Shown: one piece after another, positions 34,389 to 46,599 of the stretch
Position numbering within the stretch: the first letter of the stretch is position 1
How the letters are laid out: each line of letters starts with the position of its first letter
Assembly: GCA_029204225.1 (NCBI GenBank)
Contig: CM055095.1
Coordinates: 11,687,506-11,751,505 of the forward strand
Origin: Diphasiastrum complanatum
Taxonomy: Eukaryota; Streptophyta; Lycopodiopsida; Lycopodiales; Lycopodiaceae
Length of the DNA: 64,000 nt
Direction: 5' to 3'
Position numbers and translations under genes: made by a program
Notes under the pieces: generated by a model
Database searches by the model: none
Seen by the model: only the letters and a program-made list of their open reading frames with translations
Told to the model about the DNA's origin: nothing

Positions 34389-35830
34389 TTGTTCTTTGAC
34401 AGTTCAATCAAATATATGTGGTCCAATACAAACTCTATCATTGCTTGATGCAAAGTATTTCATTACCTTCATTGACAAATATTCAAGAAGAACATATGTA
34501 TATTTCATTAAGCAGAAGTCGAAGGCTTTCAAAATCTTTTGACAATTCAAGGAGCATGCAGAATTGAAAACTAGCAAAAGAATCAAAGCATTGAGGTCAA
34601 AGAACGAGGGAGAATACATCTCAATTGAATTCAAGAAATATTGTCTCAACAAGGGCATTGAGCAATAGTTTATCACCTCCTGTGTGCCTCAGTCAAAGGG
34701 ACTGTTGAGAAAAAGAATCAAACCTTAGTTGAAGCGGTTAAGTGTATGTTTGATCATGTGACACTTCTAAAATTCTTTTGGCTTGAAGCTATTTCCACTG
34801 CAACATCCAAAATAGATGTTCGACTAAATACCTCTCAAACAAAACACCTTATGAAGTTTGGACAAGCTCCTTACCATCACTATCAAATTTACGCATGTTT
34901 GGATGTATCGCTTACGTGTACGTTCCTCAGGATATAAGGAAGAAGCTCGACTTCCACAGTATTAAATCTATCTTCATTGGTTGGACTAGTTTAGATAAAG
35001 CTTATAAGCTATATGATCCTATCGAATCAAAGATATTCACCAATCTAAATATCATCTTTAACGAAGATCAGTTTGTCAATCTCAAAGGAAAGGGTAAAGC
35101 TCATATAGTCGAATTGTTAGACACTTTCGAAGTGTCAAACATTTATGTTTTTGACTCGACTAATCCTATCAAAGGTTCAAGCTCATCTACACACGACGGA
35201 AAACTTATTAACAATGAATCAAAAGAAGAAGTTGCACATCAATTGCAACAAAACAATCAAGGAAATGATCAACCTCGCTTATCTCTCAGAAGATTGTCCA
35301 CCTACAAGGTATATTGAAGAATCTACAGCTTATCTTATTCGAGAGTTGACTACTGTCGAAGAAGCACTTAGTCAGCCCGATTCCGATATATGGAGGGAAG
35401 CCATGGATAGAGAGTATTCATCTCTCATCAAAAACTAGACTTGGACTATTGTCCAATTGCCTATCAGCAAAAATGTAGTTGATTGTAAATGGATATTCAA
35501 AATCAAATTAAGGCAAATGGAAGCATTGATCAATGAAAAGCTCAACTTCTTGCAAGAGGATTTTCATAGATACAGAATGACGACTATACTAAGACTTTCA
35601 GTCCGATAGTTAAACATTTTTCAATTAGCCTTCTACTGTCATATGCTACTGCAGCCAATCTGGAGATACATCAGATGGATGTCCAAATAGCTTATCTGAA
35701 TGGAGTTATTGAAAAAGATATCTACATGATACAACCCTAAGGTAACATTACCGAAAACAAAAATAATCATGTATGTAAACTCCATAAAGCAGTTTATGGC
35801 TTGAAGCAATCTCCTAAAGCATTAGAGGAA
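34389..35830 (+). pseudogene. Copia integrase to RT remnant
   Basis: Integrase core words are FITFIDKYSRRTYVYFIKQK, KRIKALRSKNEGEYISIEFK and VPQSKG, with the final Glu region lost. These are followed by the DKLRKKLDxxSxKxIFIG-like block near 34.93 kb (IRKKLDFHSIKSIFIGW) and the linker. RT begins at about 35.34 kb with LTTVEEALSQPDSDIWREAM, VDCKWIFKIK, a degraded YxxTFSP segment and IHQMDVQIAYLNGVIEKDIY, and ends with HKAVYGLKQSPKA at 35,820. The YVDD box and RNase H are missing. Many stops are present. Confidence 0.85.
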
Positions 35831-36306
35831 TTATGAATCCAAAAACCTAAAAGAAATTCCACATAGATTGACAAAGTTTATTAATGTAAATTACCAAAAT
35901 AAATTCAGTTTTTGCTAGAATGCTTTTTCATTTTTGCTCGCACTATTTTCGATGCTTAACCATTTTATGTAAATTATCATTTGTAGTTCATTAAAAATAG
36001 TATAGTTTTTAACCGTAGATCTAATTCAGACGAAAATTATACCGTTGGAAAGTGCACGAGAGCTTTCCAATGGTTCCATACATGACCTACTTCCAAGCGA
36101 CTGTTCAAAAGTGTCAAGGATCTTACTGGCAGTATAGTTAGCTAATTTGCAAGCAATCTAACATCAATCAGATAAGCAGTAAAGAGAGATCACACGCCAA
36201 CCCAAGAGAACACTTCTGAACTGTATAAACAAAATACATTGAAAGGTACATATACATAGTCTAATTTTTGTGGGGTACCGCTGGATGGCAGTTCGGTCCC
36301 CGTTAC

Positions 36307-36320
36307 GGGACACGTGTCCC
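36307..36320. promoter_or_regulatory. Perfect palindrome GGGACACGTGTCCC with a G-box core
   Basis: The 14-base word is its own reverse complement and centres on CACGTG, the plant G-box bound by bZIP and bHLH factors. It lies about 130 bases inside the probable LTR whose edge is at 36,451, so it may be part of a retroelement promoter. Function is inference. Confidence 0.45.
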
Positions 36321-36451
36321 AACTTACACTACGTGTGCCGTTAAACTGACGCTCATGCATACTATAACAAAAGCAGTAAAAAGCTCGAAATCACTATTAA
36401 ACACAAAAAGTCATGAACTGTAAGAGAAACTCGAGCTTACTTATTCTAACA

Positions 36452-36466
36452 CTCTCCCTTAAGCCC
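36452..36466 (-). promoter_or_regulatory. Polypurine tract and LTR start of a minus-strand Copia
   Basis: On the minus strand GGGCTTAAGGGAGAG is followed directly by TGTTAGAATAAG. This is the same plan as the Copia edges at 11,421 and 26,529. The LTR would extend from 36,451 to lower coordinates; its other end was not found. The element it belonged to is probably the RT/RNase H remnant at 38.9-40.3 kb, now 2.4 kb away. Confidence 0.65.
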
Positions 36467-37044
36467 TAGTTTATCTTTCTTACAAAGAGCTTTTCTCTAA
36501 AAAACTCAAACTTATTTTCTCATTAGGCGTGTCTATGGTCAAAAGTCCACAAAAAATTTTCTCAATCCACAAGAAAGATTTCATTGTTATCATACCAACA
36601 TTCTCCATTACTTTTAGAAACTAGTGTTGATAGGACATGGTGGGCAGCACACTTTATTCCTCTACCAACCTCTGTTGAGTAGTGGATATCGTAAGAATTT
36701 CCAAAGTCCAACTAGGAGTTCTACCATCTTGAGGTATGACGTCTTCATTAGTTCTAGCAAGGGTTATGTGGTACCTCAAGCTCCCATCCTATGGCTTAAC
36801 TAGTACTGCATACGTCCTCACTAGCTCTACCAAGTCACTAGTCTGTTGGATTCTAATTGGTCCATACCCATGCACAGTATTCATTGGTGCTGCATACCAA
36901 GTGCCATCTTTCCTGAATGCTAGTGTTGGGGGAACATAAGGTAGTGTTGTATTTCGGACGATGTGATCGGTTTTTGCTTCTGGTTTTGGAGCTCTTGGTC
37001 TAACCTTAACCTTTGGCTTCATAGTAAACCTCATATCATACAAA

Positions 37045-37660
37045 TGTCATGTGTCTGGCGAGTCAACCAACATAATTGACCAATCAACAAGTTGCAACTA
37101 GCAACGACAACATAATGCTATAATAACTGACAAGGCCCTACGGTGAATATTCTATTTGTGGGATCAGCACACATCACTGTGTGATGCTAACCACTTCAGC
37201 TTGTAGCAACACGATACTGATTTTTAGATTGCACAAACATGTTAGTTTGGGGCCGACGGTCTAAACTAGAATCGTTCTCAAGACATGCGATTTGAGATAC
37301 ATCAAATTTGTAGACTATTAATCGTATGACTACCCTTCAAGCACTATTCCCTTATCAAGTAGCTCCCGGCAGATGCACCAATGTTAAGCGTCTGGCGGGT
37401 CAAATAACATAAGCAACCCACAAATGGCTAATCTATGTAGTCCACAACCTTACATATAGAGAATCGCCCTTCAAACAATAGCCCATTATCAAATTCCTCC
37501 TGGCAGACGCACCAATGTTAAGCGTCTAGCGGGTCAGAGTTGCTCACTTGACTGACAACCCATTTCTAAAACGTATGCTTTGTAAACCAATCGACATGGA
37601 TAATTACTCTTCCAAGCAATATAATGTTCCTCCCGGCAGACGTACCAATGTTAGGGCCAT
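37045..37660. repeat. Degenerate tandem array with LTR-start and primer-site-like modules
   Basis: The pair CGGCAGAxGCACCAA + TGTTAAGCGTCTGGCGGGTC occurs at about 37,366 and 37,505, with a partial third at about 37,635 (CGGCAGACGTACCAA + TGTTAGGGCC) and an altered start at 37,046 (TGTCATGTGTCTGGCGAGTC). Spacing is about 131-133 bases between the last three. On the minus strand the joint reads TTGGTGCGTCTGCCGGGAGG after ...TTAACA, which resembles a Gypsy LTR end followed by a tRNA-Asp-type primer site (TGGCGCCGTTGCCGGGA). Between 37.66 and 38.89 kb no gene was recognised. Confidence 0.55.
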
Positions 37661-38889
37661 TTTCGACAGGAGATTGGTCCAGCCAAAACGTACTAAAAAA
37701 GTCAAGGGGCACCACTACTGATGGTGGCTATGCCCTACGTGAGTAACGAAGGTCTTACCACATCCAATCATGGGCTCTTCCTCAGTTACCCCGTGCTCCC
37801 CAGCCAATGAGAGTATTCCAGGCTCTCAGAAGTGTGACTGTAAGGAAGGGGTGCTAGTACTTTTGATGCAATGATTCACTAGCTTTCTAGGGTCCTAGTT
37901 CCGTAAAACTTCTGATCACTATTTCGCATTAGGATCTTGCTAATATCTCTTTCCCCATTGAATTCGGCTTACAGTTAGTAAAAATCTTACATGGGCTGGA
38001 AAACGATTTATTGTCTATGAAGTGCTCTTGTGGTGCAAGTTATACGCACCGCTTTGTTTGCTAAGTGGCGGTATTTTCACCGACCGTTGAGTCTAGGTAT
38101 TTCGCTAGACTATATTGATGGCGGGTGTGACTAGTGCGACGCTTTAACCAAGGTAGTGTTTTTCAACCGCAGATGGTGGATGGCCCGCTCTGGTTCACAG
38201 AGGTCGGGTCCAATTAATACGCTTCATAAATGACGAACAAACGATTCCAACTTGACGATTTCCACAACTTATCAATCATGTCGTATGCCAACTAGTTTAT
38301 AGACCGACCAACAACCACATGCAGTTACTATGAAAACCCCAGGCTCCACTACTAGCAATGTATGATCTACTAGTAGGACATTGTTTTAATTTTAAAATGA
38401 AGAAGGGATTCCTTACTAAAAGTACAGTTCAACTCATGAACTGATTGTCTCCTCCCCTCTCACCTAACGAAAAACAATTCCATTATCAATCTAGTTCAAA
38501 TCATTCAAAAATAGCAATTACGGCGTAAATACTGATACCCTAGATGACGCATGGAGTAAAAGGAAAACCTCAATAGGTACTTACCCTATCCGGCCAAAGT
38601 CACAACCGATTTCATCATGTCAAAACAATAGCAAGTATGGAATCTTTGGAGTGCCTACTTCCTGAAACACTTCACACCGACATACTACAGCTTTGGTTCT
38701 AAAAATTTTAGTACAATTCACTACAATGCACAATGGACATTGTCTATGACAGTGTGTTCACTAGTTAGATAATTTGAGTACTGAACTCAAACAAACAAAA
38801 TTTCCATTTCAAGCAAATGATTATGAGTCCATACTAACGAAAAACCAATAAATACGAGGTCAAAGATTTAAACTGTCATACCTCAATGT

Positions 38890-40300
38890 CCGTGTAGGTA
38901 GCCGGATGGCAGTACTTAAAGGTTTAGTGAATATATCAACCCTCTGATTCTCTAATGCACTACGTCTATTTCATTATATAACAACTTCTCCATAAAATGA
39001 TACTTGATTTCTATATGCTTTGTGCGTGCATGAAATACAGGATTTTTAGCTAGCTGTATAGTGCTCTGGCTATCACATCTGATCACAGTAGGCTTATTCT
39101 GCGAAATTCCAATGTCTTCTAACATTTTTCTTAGCCAAACTACTTCCTGCGTAGTTGAACATAGTGCTTTGTATTATGCTTCTGTAGTAGAAAGAGCAAT
39201 TGTGTCTTCTTTCTTACTTGACCAAGAAAATACACCATTACCAACATGAAATACATAACCTGTGGTAGATCTCTTGTCATCAATACATCCTACCCAATCT
39301 GAATCAACAAAGCCCTGTAAAATTGGTAAAGTATGCTGTCTCTCATACAACAATCCATGGGTTAACGTGCCCTTCACATAACAAAGAATTCTCTTTGATG
39401 CTTTCTAGTGAATCTCTCTAGGAGTAGCCATGAATTGACTTACAACACTTACAACATAACTTACGTCAGGACGAATAGTTGTGAGATAAATCAGCGAACC
39501 AACTAATTGACAGAATAAACTAGCATCAACTAGTGCACTCTCATCCTAGTTAGATAGTTTCTTGCCAACCTCCACAGGTGTGGATACTGGCTTGCTATCG
39601 CACATTTTAAAACGCTTCAAAATCTCATTCATGTACTTTGTTTGTGTTAGTGCGATACTACTGCAACCTTGCCATACATCCACTCCCAAACAGTAGTGCA
39701 TCAAGCCAAGATCATTCATAGCAAAACTAGAAAATAAGTCTTTCTTGATTGCACCAATCAAATTATCATCATTTCCTGTGATTATGAGGTTTTCACATAC
39801 AACATAATCAGTGTGATACTAGAGTCACGAGGAAAGTAGTAAAGATTGAAATCTGAAGAAGTGTCTATCAAACTTCTAGATAGGAGATGCTCATCAAAGT
39901 GGCTATACCAAGCACGTGGTGCTTGCTTCAATCCATACAAGGCTTTCTTCAGCTTGCACACTTTGTCTTCCATGCCATGTATCACAAAGCCACTAGGTTG
40001 CTCCATGTACACTTCTTCTTCAAACTTACCATTCAAGAATGCAGACTTTATGTCCATCTGATGTAGATTCCATCCATATAGTGCCGCCAAAGCAATCACC
40101 ATGCGAAGTGTATTCCACTTGGCCACAGGAGCAAAGGTCTCTTCGTAGTCAATGCCCTTACTTTACGCATAGCCCTTCACTACAAGCCTTGCTTTGTGTT
40201 TTGCAATAGTTCCATCGGCATTGTACTTTGTCCTATATACCCACTTTTTGCCAATGGGTCTTTTGCCCTTTGCAAGATTTACCTAAAACCTGTCAGGTTC
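38890..40300 (-). pseudogene. Copia RT and RNase H, minus strand
   Basis: RT from about 40.30 kb: GKRPIGKKWVY, KHKARLVVKGYA, GIDYEETFAPVAKWNTLRMV, NLHQMDIKSAFLNGKFEEEV and CKLKKALYGLKQAPRAWYSH, then LIMLYVKTS where the catalytic YVDD should be: Asp-Asp is lost in this copy. Next come SSFAMNDLGLMHYCLGVDVW, KYMNEILKRFKMCDSKPV and RNase H with GFVDSDWVGCIDDKRSTTGY, FSWSSKKEDTIALSTTEA and HARTKHIEIKYHF, ending near 38,890. Stops occur at 40,165, 39,545 and 39,405. Gag, protease and integrase are absent. Confidence 0.9.
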
Positions 40301-40639
40301 CTTCCTCTCTCTTGTGGAATTCCGCAACTCTCCCTCCTGTGTATGCTTGACTGTGCGATTGATAGCTACATGTTGTTGGTGTGATTCCTCCTTCCTTTGT
40401 GATAGATTGATCCATAGCTTGGGGGCTAGATCCGTAAGATCTAGGTTTGGTTGGGTCGGTTTGTTCACCATCCGATGCCCTTTTGTTGTTTGTTTGCAAC
40501 TTGCTTAGTTTTGAATCCTTAGTTGAGAGACTATTGAGACAACTCCAGAAAAAATTCAAGGGTTCAAATTGGCATCCTAATTTCATAATCTAAATTACAG
40601 TGAGTCCCTTAGTTTCCATGCACCTTGGAATTTGAGTAG

Positions 40640-41410
40640 AAAGGTTGTCTAGTCCAGATTTTGTCCCTTTTTCGGATGAGAATTACAATACTATTAGCAA
40701 TGCTATGAATATTATTAAGCGTACTTTCACTAGTAATGTACCAGAATACCTACTTGGGAAAGAAGAATTACTTTTTTTACTATGTACCTTTAAAGCACAT
40801 AAAAATTCTTTCAGATCGATTACCAATGCACATGAGTGTTACTTTTCTAAGGTGGCCACATTTCTTACAGGAGTTCTTGGTATTCTAACTCCGCTCCTCG
40901 TGGAGGGTGCAGGCCTTAAGACAAATACAATATACCGGAGTATCCTAAATCACGGTGGATACCAACCTATTCTGGCAATGCAGCTCATCCATTGGATTCT
41001 ACTTTAATGCGCCAAATAAAATCACCTCTATGTTGTCCACCGACATCTCCAAATGTTATGAAAATATCCCACTCCATGGCCTAGATGGTTTAAAGGTCAT
41101 AATACGTAGAATGATTGCTTATTCGTTCAAGTACTATAAGAATGATAGTCTGGCTTATAAATGGAAACCAAACTTGGGTGAATTTAAATGGAAATGATTA
41201 AGCAAACTTGCTAAGAAATGGACATGCATTAATAAGATACAACTCTCTGCCAATGGAATGATGCACTAACTGATAACTGCGTAGTTAGACTAGGGAATAA
41301 GACTTGGAGGCACGTTTGTGGGATTCCCATGGGGTTTGTCTGTTCTCATGCTTGGTGTAACTGTTGTTTGTCGTTTTATAAATTATAGTTTATGAAGAGA
41401 CTTGCCAAAC
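40640..41410 (+). pseudogene. Fragment of an unusual reverse transcriptase
   Basis: The first frame reads EYLLGKEELLFLLCTFKAHK, FRSITNAHECYFSKVATFLT and LTPLLVEGAGL. After a shift near 40,950 comes TNLFWQCSSSIGFYFN, then motif A as SMLSTDISKCYENIPLHG (41,028-41,080), and after two further shifts CVVRLGNKTWRHVCGIPMGF, a motif B-like box. The Asp of motif A is present; the YxDD box would lie beyond 41,410, where the similarity ends beside the repeat at 41,440. The form TDISKCYENIP and GIPMGF differs from Copia, Gypsy and usual LINE motifs and recalls Penelope-like or other non-LTR lineages. The lineage is not settled. Confidence 0.55.
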
Positions 41411-41439
41411 TTGGTAAAATGGATTATCTATGAGCTCTT

Positions 41440-41615
41440 AAGCATTAGGGGAGTTTTGAGCTCCAAAAGGACCTTATAAGAATTCGTGCAAAGATCCCTT
41501 TGTATTATTAAAATATTATAACACTATTTTCAACTAATACCTTTGACTTGCCATAACTTTTTAATCGTTGTCAGAAGTATGTCATGTAAGATATCATTGG
41601 AAAGCGCTTTCCAAC
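41440..41615 (-). repeat. Inverted partner of the repeat at 12.08-12.27 kb
   Basis: AGGGGAGTTTTGAGCTCCAA to GATATCATTGGAAAGCGC corresponds in reverse order to 12,077-12,268. It overlaps the end of the gag-like reading at 41,530-41,904. Confidence 0.65.
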
Positions 41616-41904
41616 ACTCTGGTATTTCTACGTTTGGATAGAAGTGATCTACTCTCTTCTTCATGATAAGATTCTCCATAATAACAACATCTTGACATAT
41701 ATGTGCCAATGAAGTGTAGGATGTAAACTTCTTCGTGCCAGACTTGATGTTGTCTAGTAATCCAATATAGAAGTTCTGCATTATGGTCTTTGGACTCAAT
41801 AGATCAACATCTTTTGCCAGATCGAACATTCGCCTGGTGTATTGTTGAAATGTCTCATCAAAAAACATATGAAATGCAGCCAATCTCACAAACTCAATAG
41901 TCAT
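41530..41904 (-). pseudogene. Gag-like retroelement fragment
   Basis: A 124-codon open reading on the minus strand contains FDETFQQYTRRMFDLAKDVD and TIMQNFYIGLLDNIKSG, resembling the middle of plant retrotransposon Gag proteins (helix-rich, with the YxxGL word). No zinc knuckle or pol follows. Its last 30 codons fall inside the dispersed repeat, so the end is not native. Confidence 0.5.
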
Positions 41905-42479
41905 GGCTGGAATGCAGTATTATCGTGATGTATGAAATTGCTTCAAGGGTTGTACAATAGTGGTGTCGCACCCGTTTTTTTTTTTAGTGCTAGAAAAGAG
42001 TAAGTAATGATTGATCAGTATGGATGAAAAAATAAAAACAAAAATGGATGGATCTAACCGATGAACACTATGAGGGTAACACTGTCAAGAGAAGATGGAA
42101 GATGGAATGGGGATGGAAGAGGAAAAAATGATGGATGGATGGTACTGACTTTTCTTGGTATTGATCGTCTTGATCTAAGATTTATTCACTTGGTTCAGTC
42201 CAAGAATGTTGGATCTTGATAGATGTTGTGACTGCAACCTAGATCTGACAAGATTTGATCAATTCAGTTGGCTAATAGTTTGATTTTAGCTTTTTTTCTT
42301 GGGTTCTTTCAAAGATCTCTCTGATCCTAGCCCCGATTGGCCTGAGTTGTCACAGTAGATAGATCTGAGGCAGATCTTGCTATTGATCCTATCTACGAGG
42401 GTTAGTACGAGAGTTGGCCTTGCAAGGATTCTTTGTACTGTTTTGTAGTCAAAAGACAATTTTTCTTGCAATGTACGAG

Positions 42480-43060
42480 GAACTAACTCTCGCCCTCTTA
42501 ACAGTAGTTGGATCTACAAAGGTTCTTTCCTAGTGGTGCGAGAGTTATTGATGGTTGCTAGGGTTCTGGATAGGTTTTTCCCTTACAACGTCATCAAAAT
42601 TTCATGTGAACTCTCACAGACTTGGTCTTAGATAAAAAATGACATTCTAAGCTCAATGGACCATGCTACAAGAGTTACTTCTTAGTGGTGCAAGAGTTAT
42701 TGATGTTTGTGAGGGTTCATGATGACTTTTTGGCTCACAGATCACTCAATAATTCAACCTAACTCGCGTAGGATTTTCTGTGTACCTATCTCAATGAGAT
42801 GGAGCTTTAAAATTCTCTACGAAGGTTAGTGCCCACAAAAAATCAAAAAATTGATGTCTACGAGGGTTCTTCCTTCAAGTTTGGCTCTTCTGGACCTTGG
42901 GAACTCTCACAGGGGGTGTTAATCTCCAAGGTAACTCTCATAGAGATTTCTGTGTACCTATCTCAGTGAGATGGAGCTTCAAAAGTTTCTACGAAGGTTA
43001 CTTAGCAATATTTTTTGGTTTTTAGGGTTTTTTGGATTTTTTGGGCTATTTTTTGGTTGT
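42480..43060. repeat. Diverged tandem repeats, unit about 160-170 bp
   Basis: GTGCGAGAGTTATTGATGGT at 42,536 recurs as GTGCAAGAGTTATTGATGTT at about 42,694. TTCTGTGTACCTATCTCAAT with GAGATGGAGCTT at about 42,776 recurs at about 42,948. Words such as CTACGAAGGTTA and GAGGGTTC appear throughout. It looks like a degraded satellite or an LTR with internal duplication; no coding signal is seen from 41.95 to 43.37 kb. Confidence 0.6.
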
Positions 43061-43376
43061 TTTTAAAAAATGGCTGAGAATTAGCTCTCGCTGGAAGTAC
43101 AGTAGGTCTTGCTGATGTGGCAGAAGGTATTGACAAGTCTACGAGATTTACCTCGGTTTGAACAAAAAGTTATTTGATCTGATATGTTTTTTCGTCCATT
43201 TTTTTTGCCAAAAAAAGATTTTTCATATTTTTTTATTTTTTTGATTGGTTTTATACGTTTATGGATGTACATACATACAAGCGAAAATCACGGAAGAAAA
43301 CGACAAATCTAACACTAAATCACACTAAACTAACTCCAAAATCCAATTTTTTTTTTTTAAAAAAGAAAGCGTAGGG

Positions 43377-43525
<149 letters not shown>

Positions 43526-43633
43526 TGCTATGCGATGAGACAAATATGTGGCGCACTTCGGCAATGGCACCACTATTGTGTCATCTTTGTAACATAGAGG
43601 TTTGTTGTGGCAACCTCACCTTCACCTACATAG

Positions 43634-43776
<143 letters not shown>

Positions 43777-43888
43777 TCCAAGTAGCAAGAGGTTTGGGAG
43801 GGTCGAGCACCTACCCCAAACTATGCAGTCACTACCTAGAGAGAGGAGAGAAGAGAGAGGGAGAGTGCCTAGGTTGAGAGAGGCTTTG

Positions 43889-45680
<1,792 letters not shown>

Positions 45681-45739
45681 CCATGGTACTTGGCTGATCT
45701 TCTTGGTTGTTCGTGGAGCACGACTGATTTCGTGTCGTG

Positions 45740-46457
45740 TCATGTCGTATCGTCTTTTGTCAAAAATTCAAGATTGAAAGCTAGCAAAGCTTTGGCACTA
45801 AAAACATTTTGTTTCTTCAGCTCCCTCTCAAAGCATGATAGCTTTATGACTCCAAGTCTGCTCCTCTGTTTCTCGAACAGACCTTTGTCTATGGCCTTTG
45901 TGAAAATGTCAGCAACCATGTCTTTTGTTCCAATGAAGGTGGTTTGTAGCATCTTCTTCCCAATCATATCCCTTATCAAGTGGTACTTGACTGCAATGTG
46001 TTTCGTCCTTAAGTGAAACACAGGGTCTTTCGTTAGATTATTGCAGATGTATTGTCCATCTGTAAAATCAAAGGTTCATCACTCATTTCGCCCAATTCGT
46101 CAAGGAATTCTTTGAGCCAAATCATTTTGTTGGCCATCTTTGTTGCTGCAACATACTCGGCTTCATAGGATGACTGAGCCACAATGGTCTGCTTTTTGCT
46201 GACCTAGAGAATTGCTGCTCCTGATGTGATGGTGCATCCTCCTGAGACACTTTTGCAGTTGTCCTTGAGTGAAACACAGGGTCTTTCGTTAGATGTATTG
46301 CAGATGTATTGTCCATCTGCAAACCCAAAGGTTCATCCCTCATTTCGCCCAATTCGTCAAGGAATTCTTTGAGCCAAATTATTTTGTTGGCCATCTTTGT
46401 TGTTGCAACATACTTGGCTTTGTAGGATGATTGAGCCACAATGGTCTGCTTCTTGCT
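45740..46457 (-). pseudogene. Copia RNase H with an internal duplication
   Basis: The minus strand reads MAQSSYKAKYVATTKMANKI and IIWLKEFLDELGEM, LQMDNTSAIHLTKDPVFHSR, then HLRTKHIAVKYHLIRDMI and TKDMVADIFTKAIDKGLFEK. This is the C-terminal half of a Copia RNase H. A segment of about 197 bases is present twice (46,005-46,202 and 46,261-46,457, period 256), so the SxxEAEY...ALDNTSAIxLxxxPVFH part occurs in tandem. The rest of the element is absent. The higher copy abuts the CACTA remnant. Confidence 0.82.
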
Positions 46458-46599
46458 GTATAGTCTATTGAATGCAATCTATTGATTGAAAATGTATCTA
46501 TTGATGTATTCAATGCAATGTATAGTCTATTTAATACACATCTATGCAATGCAAATGTATCCATTGATGAATTCAATGCAATGTATCCAAATCTTGTGG

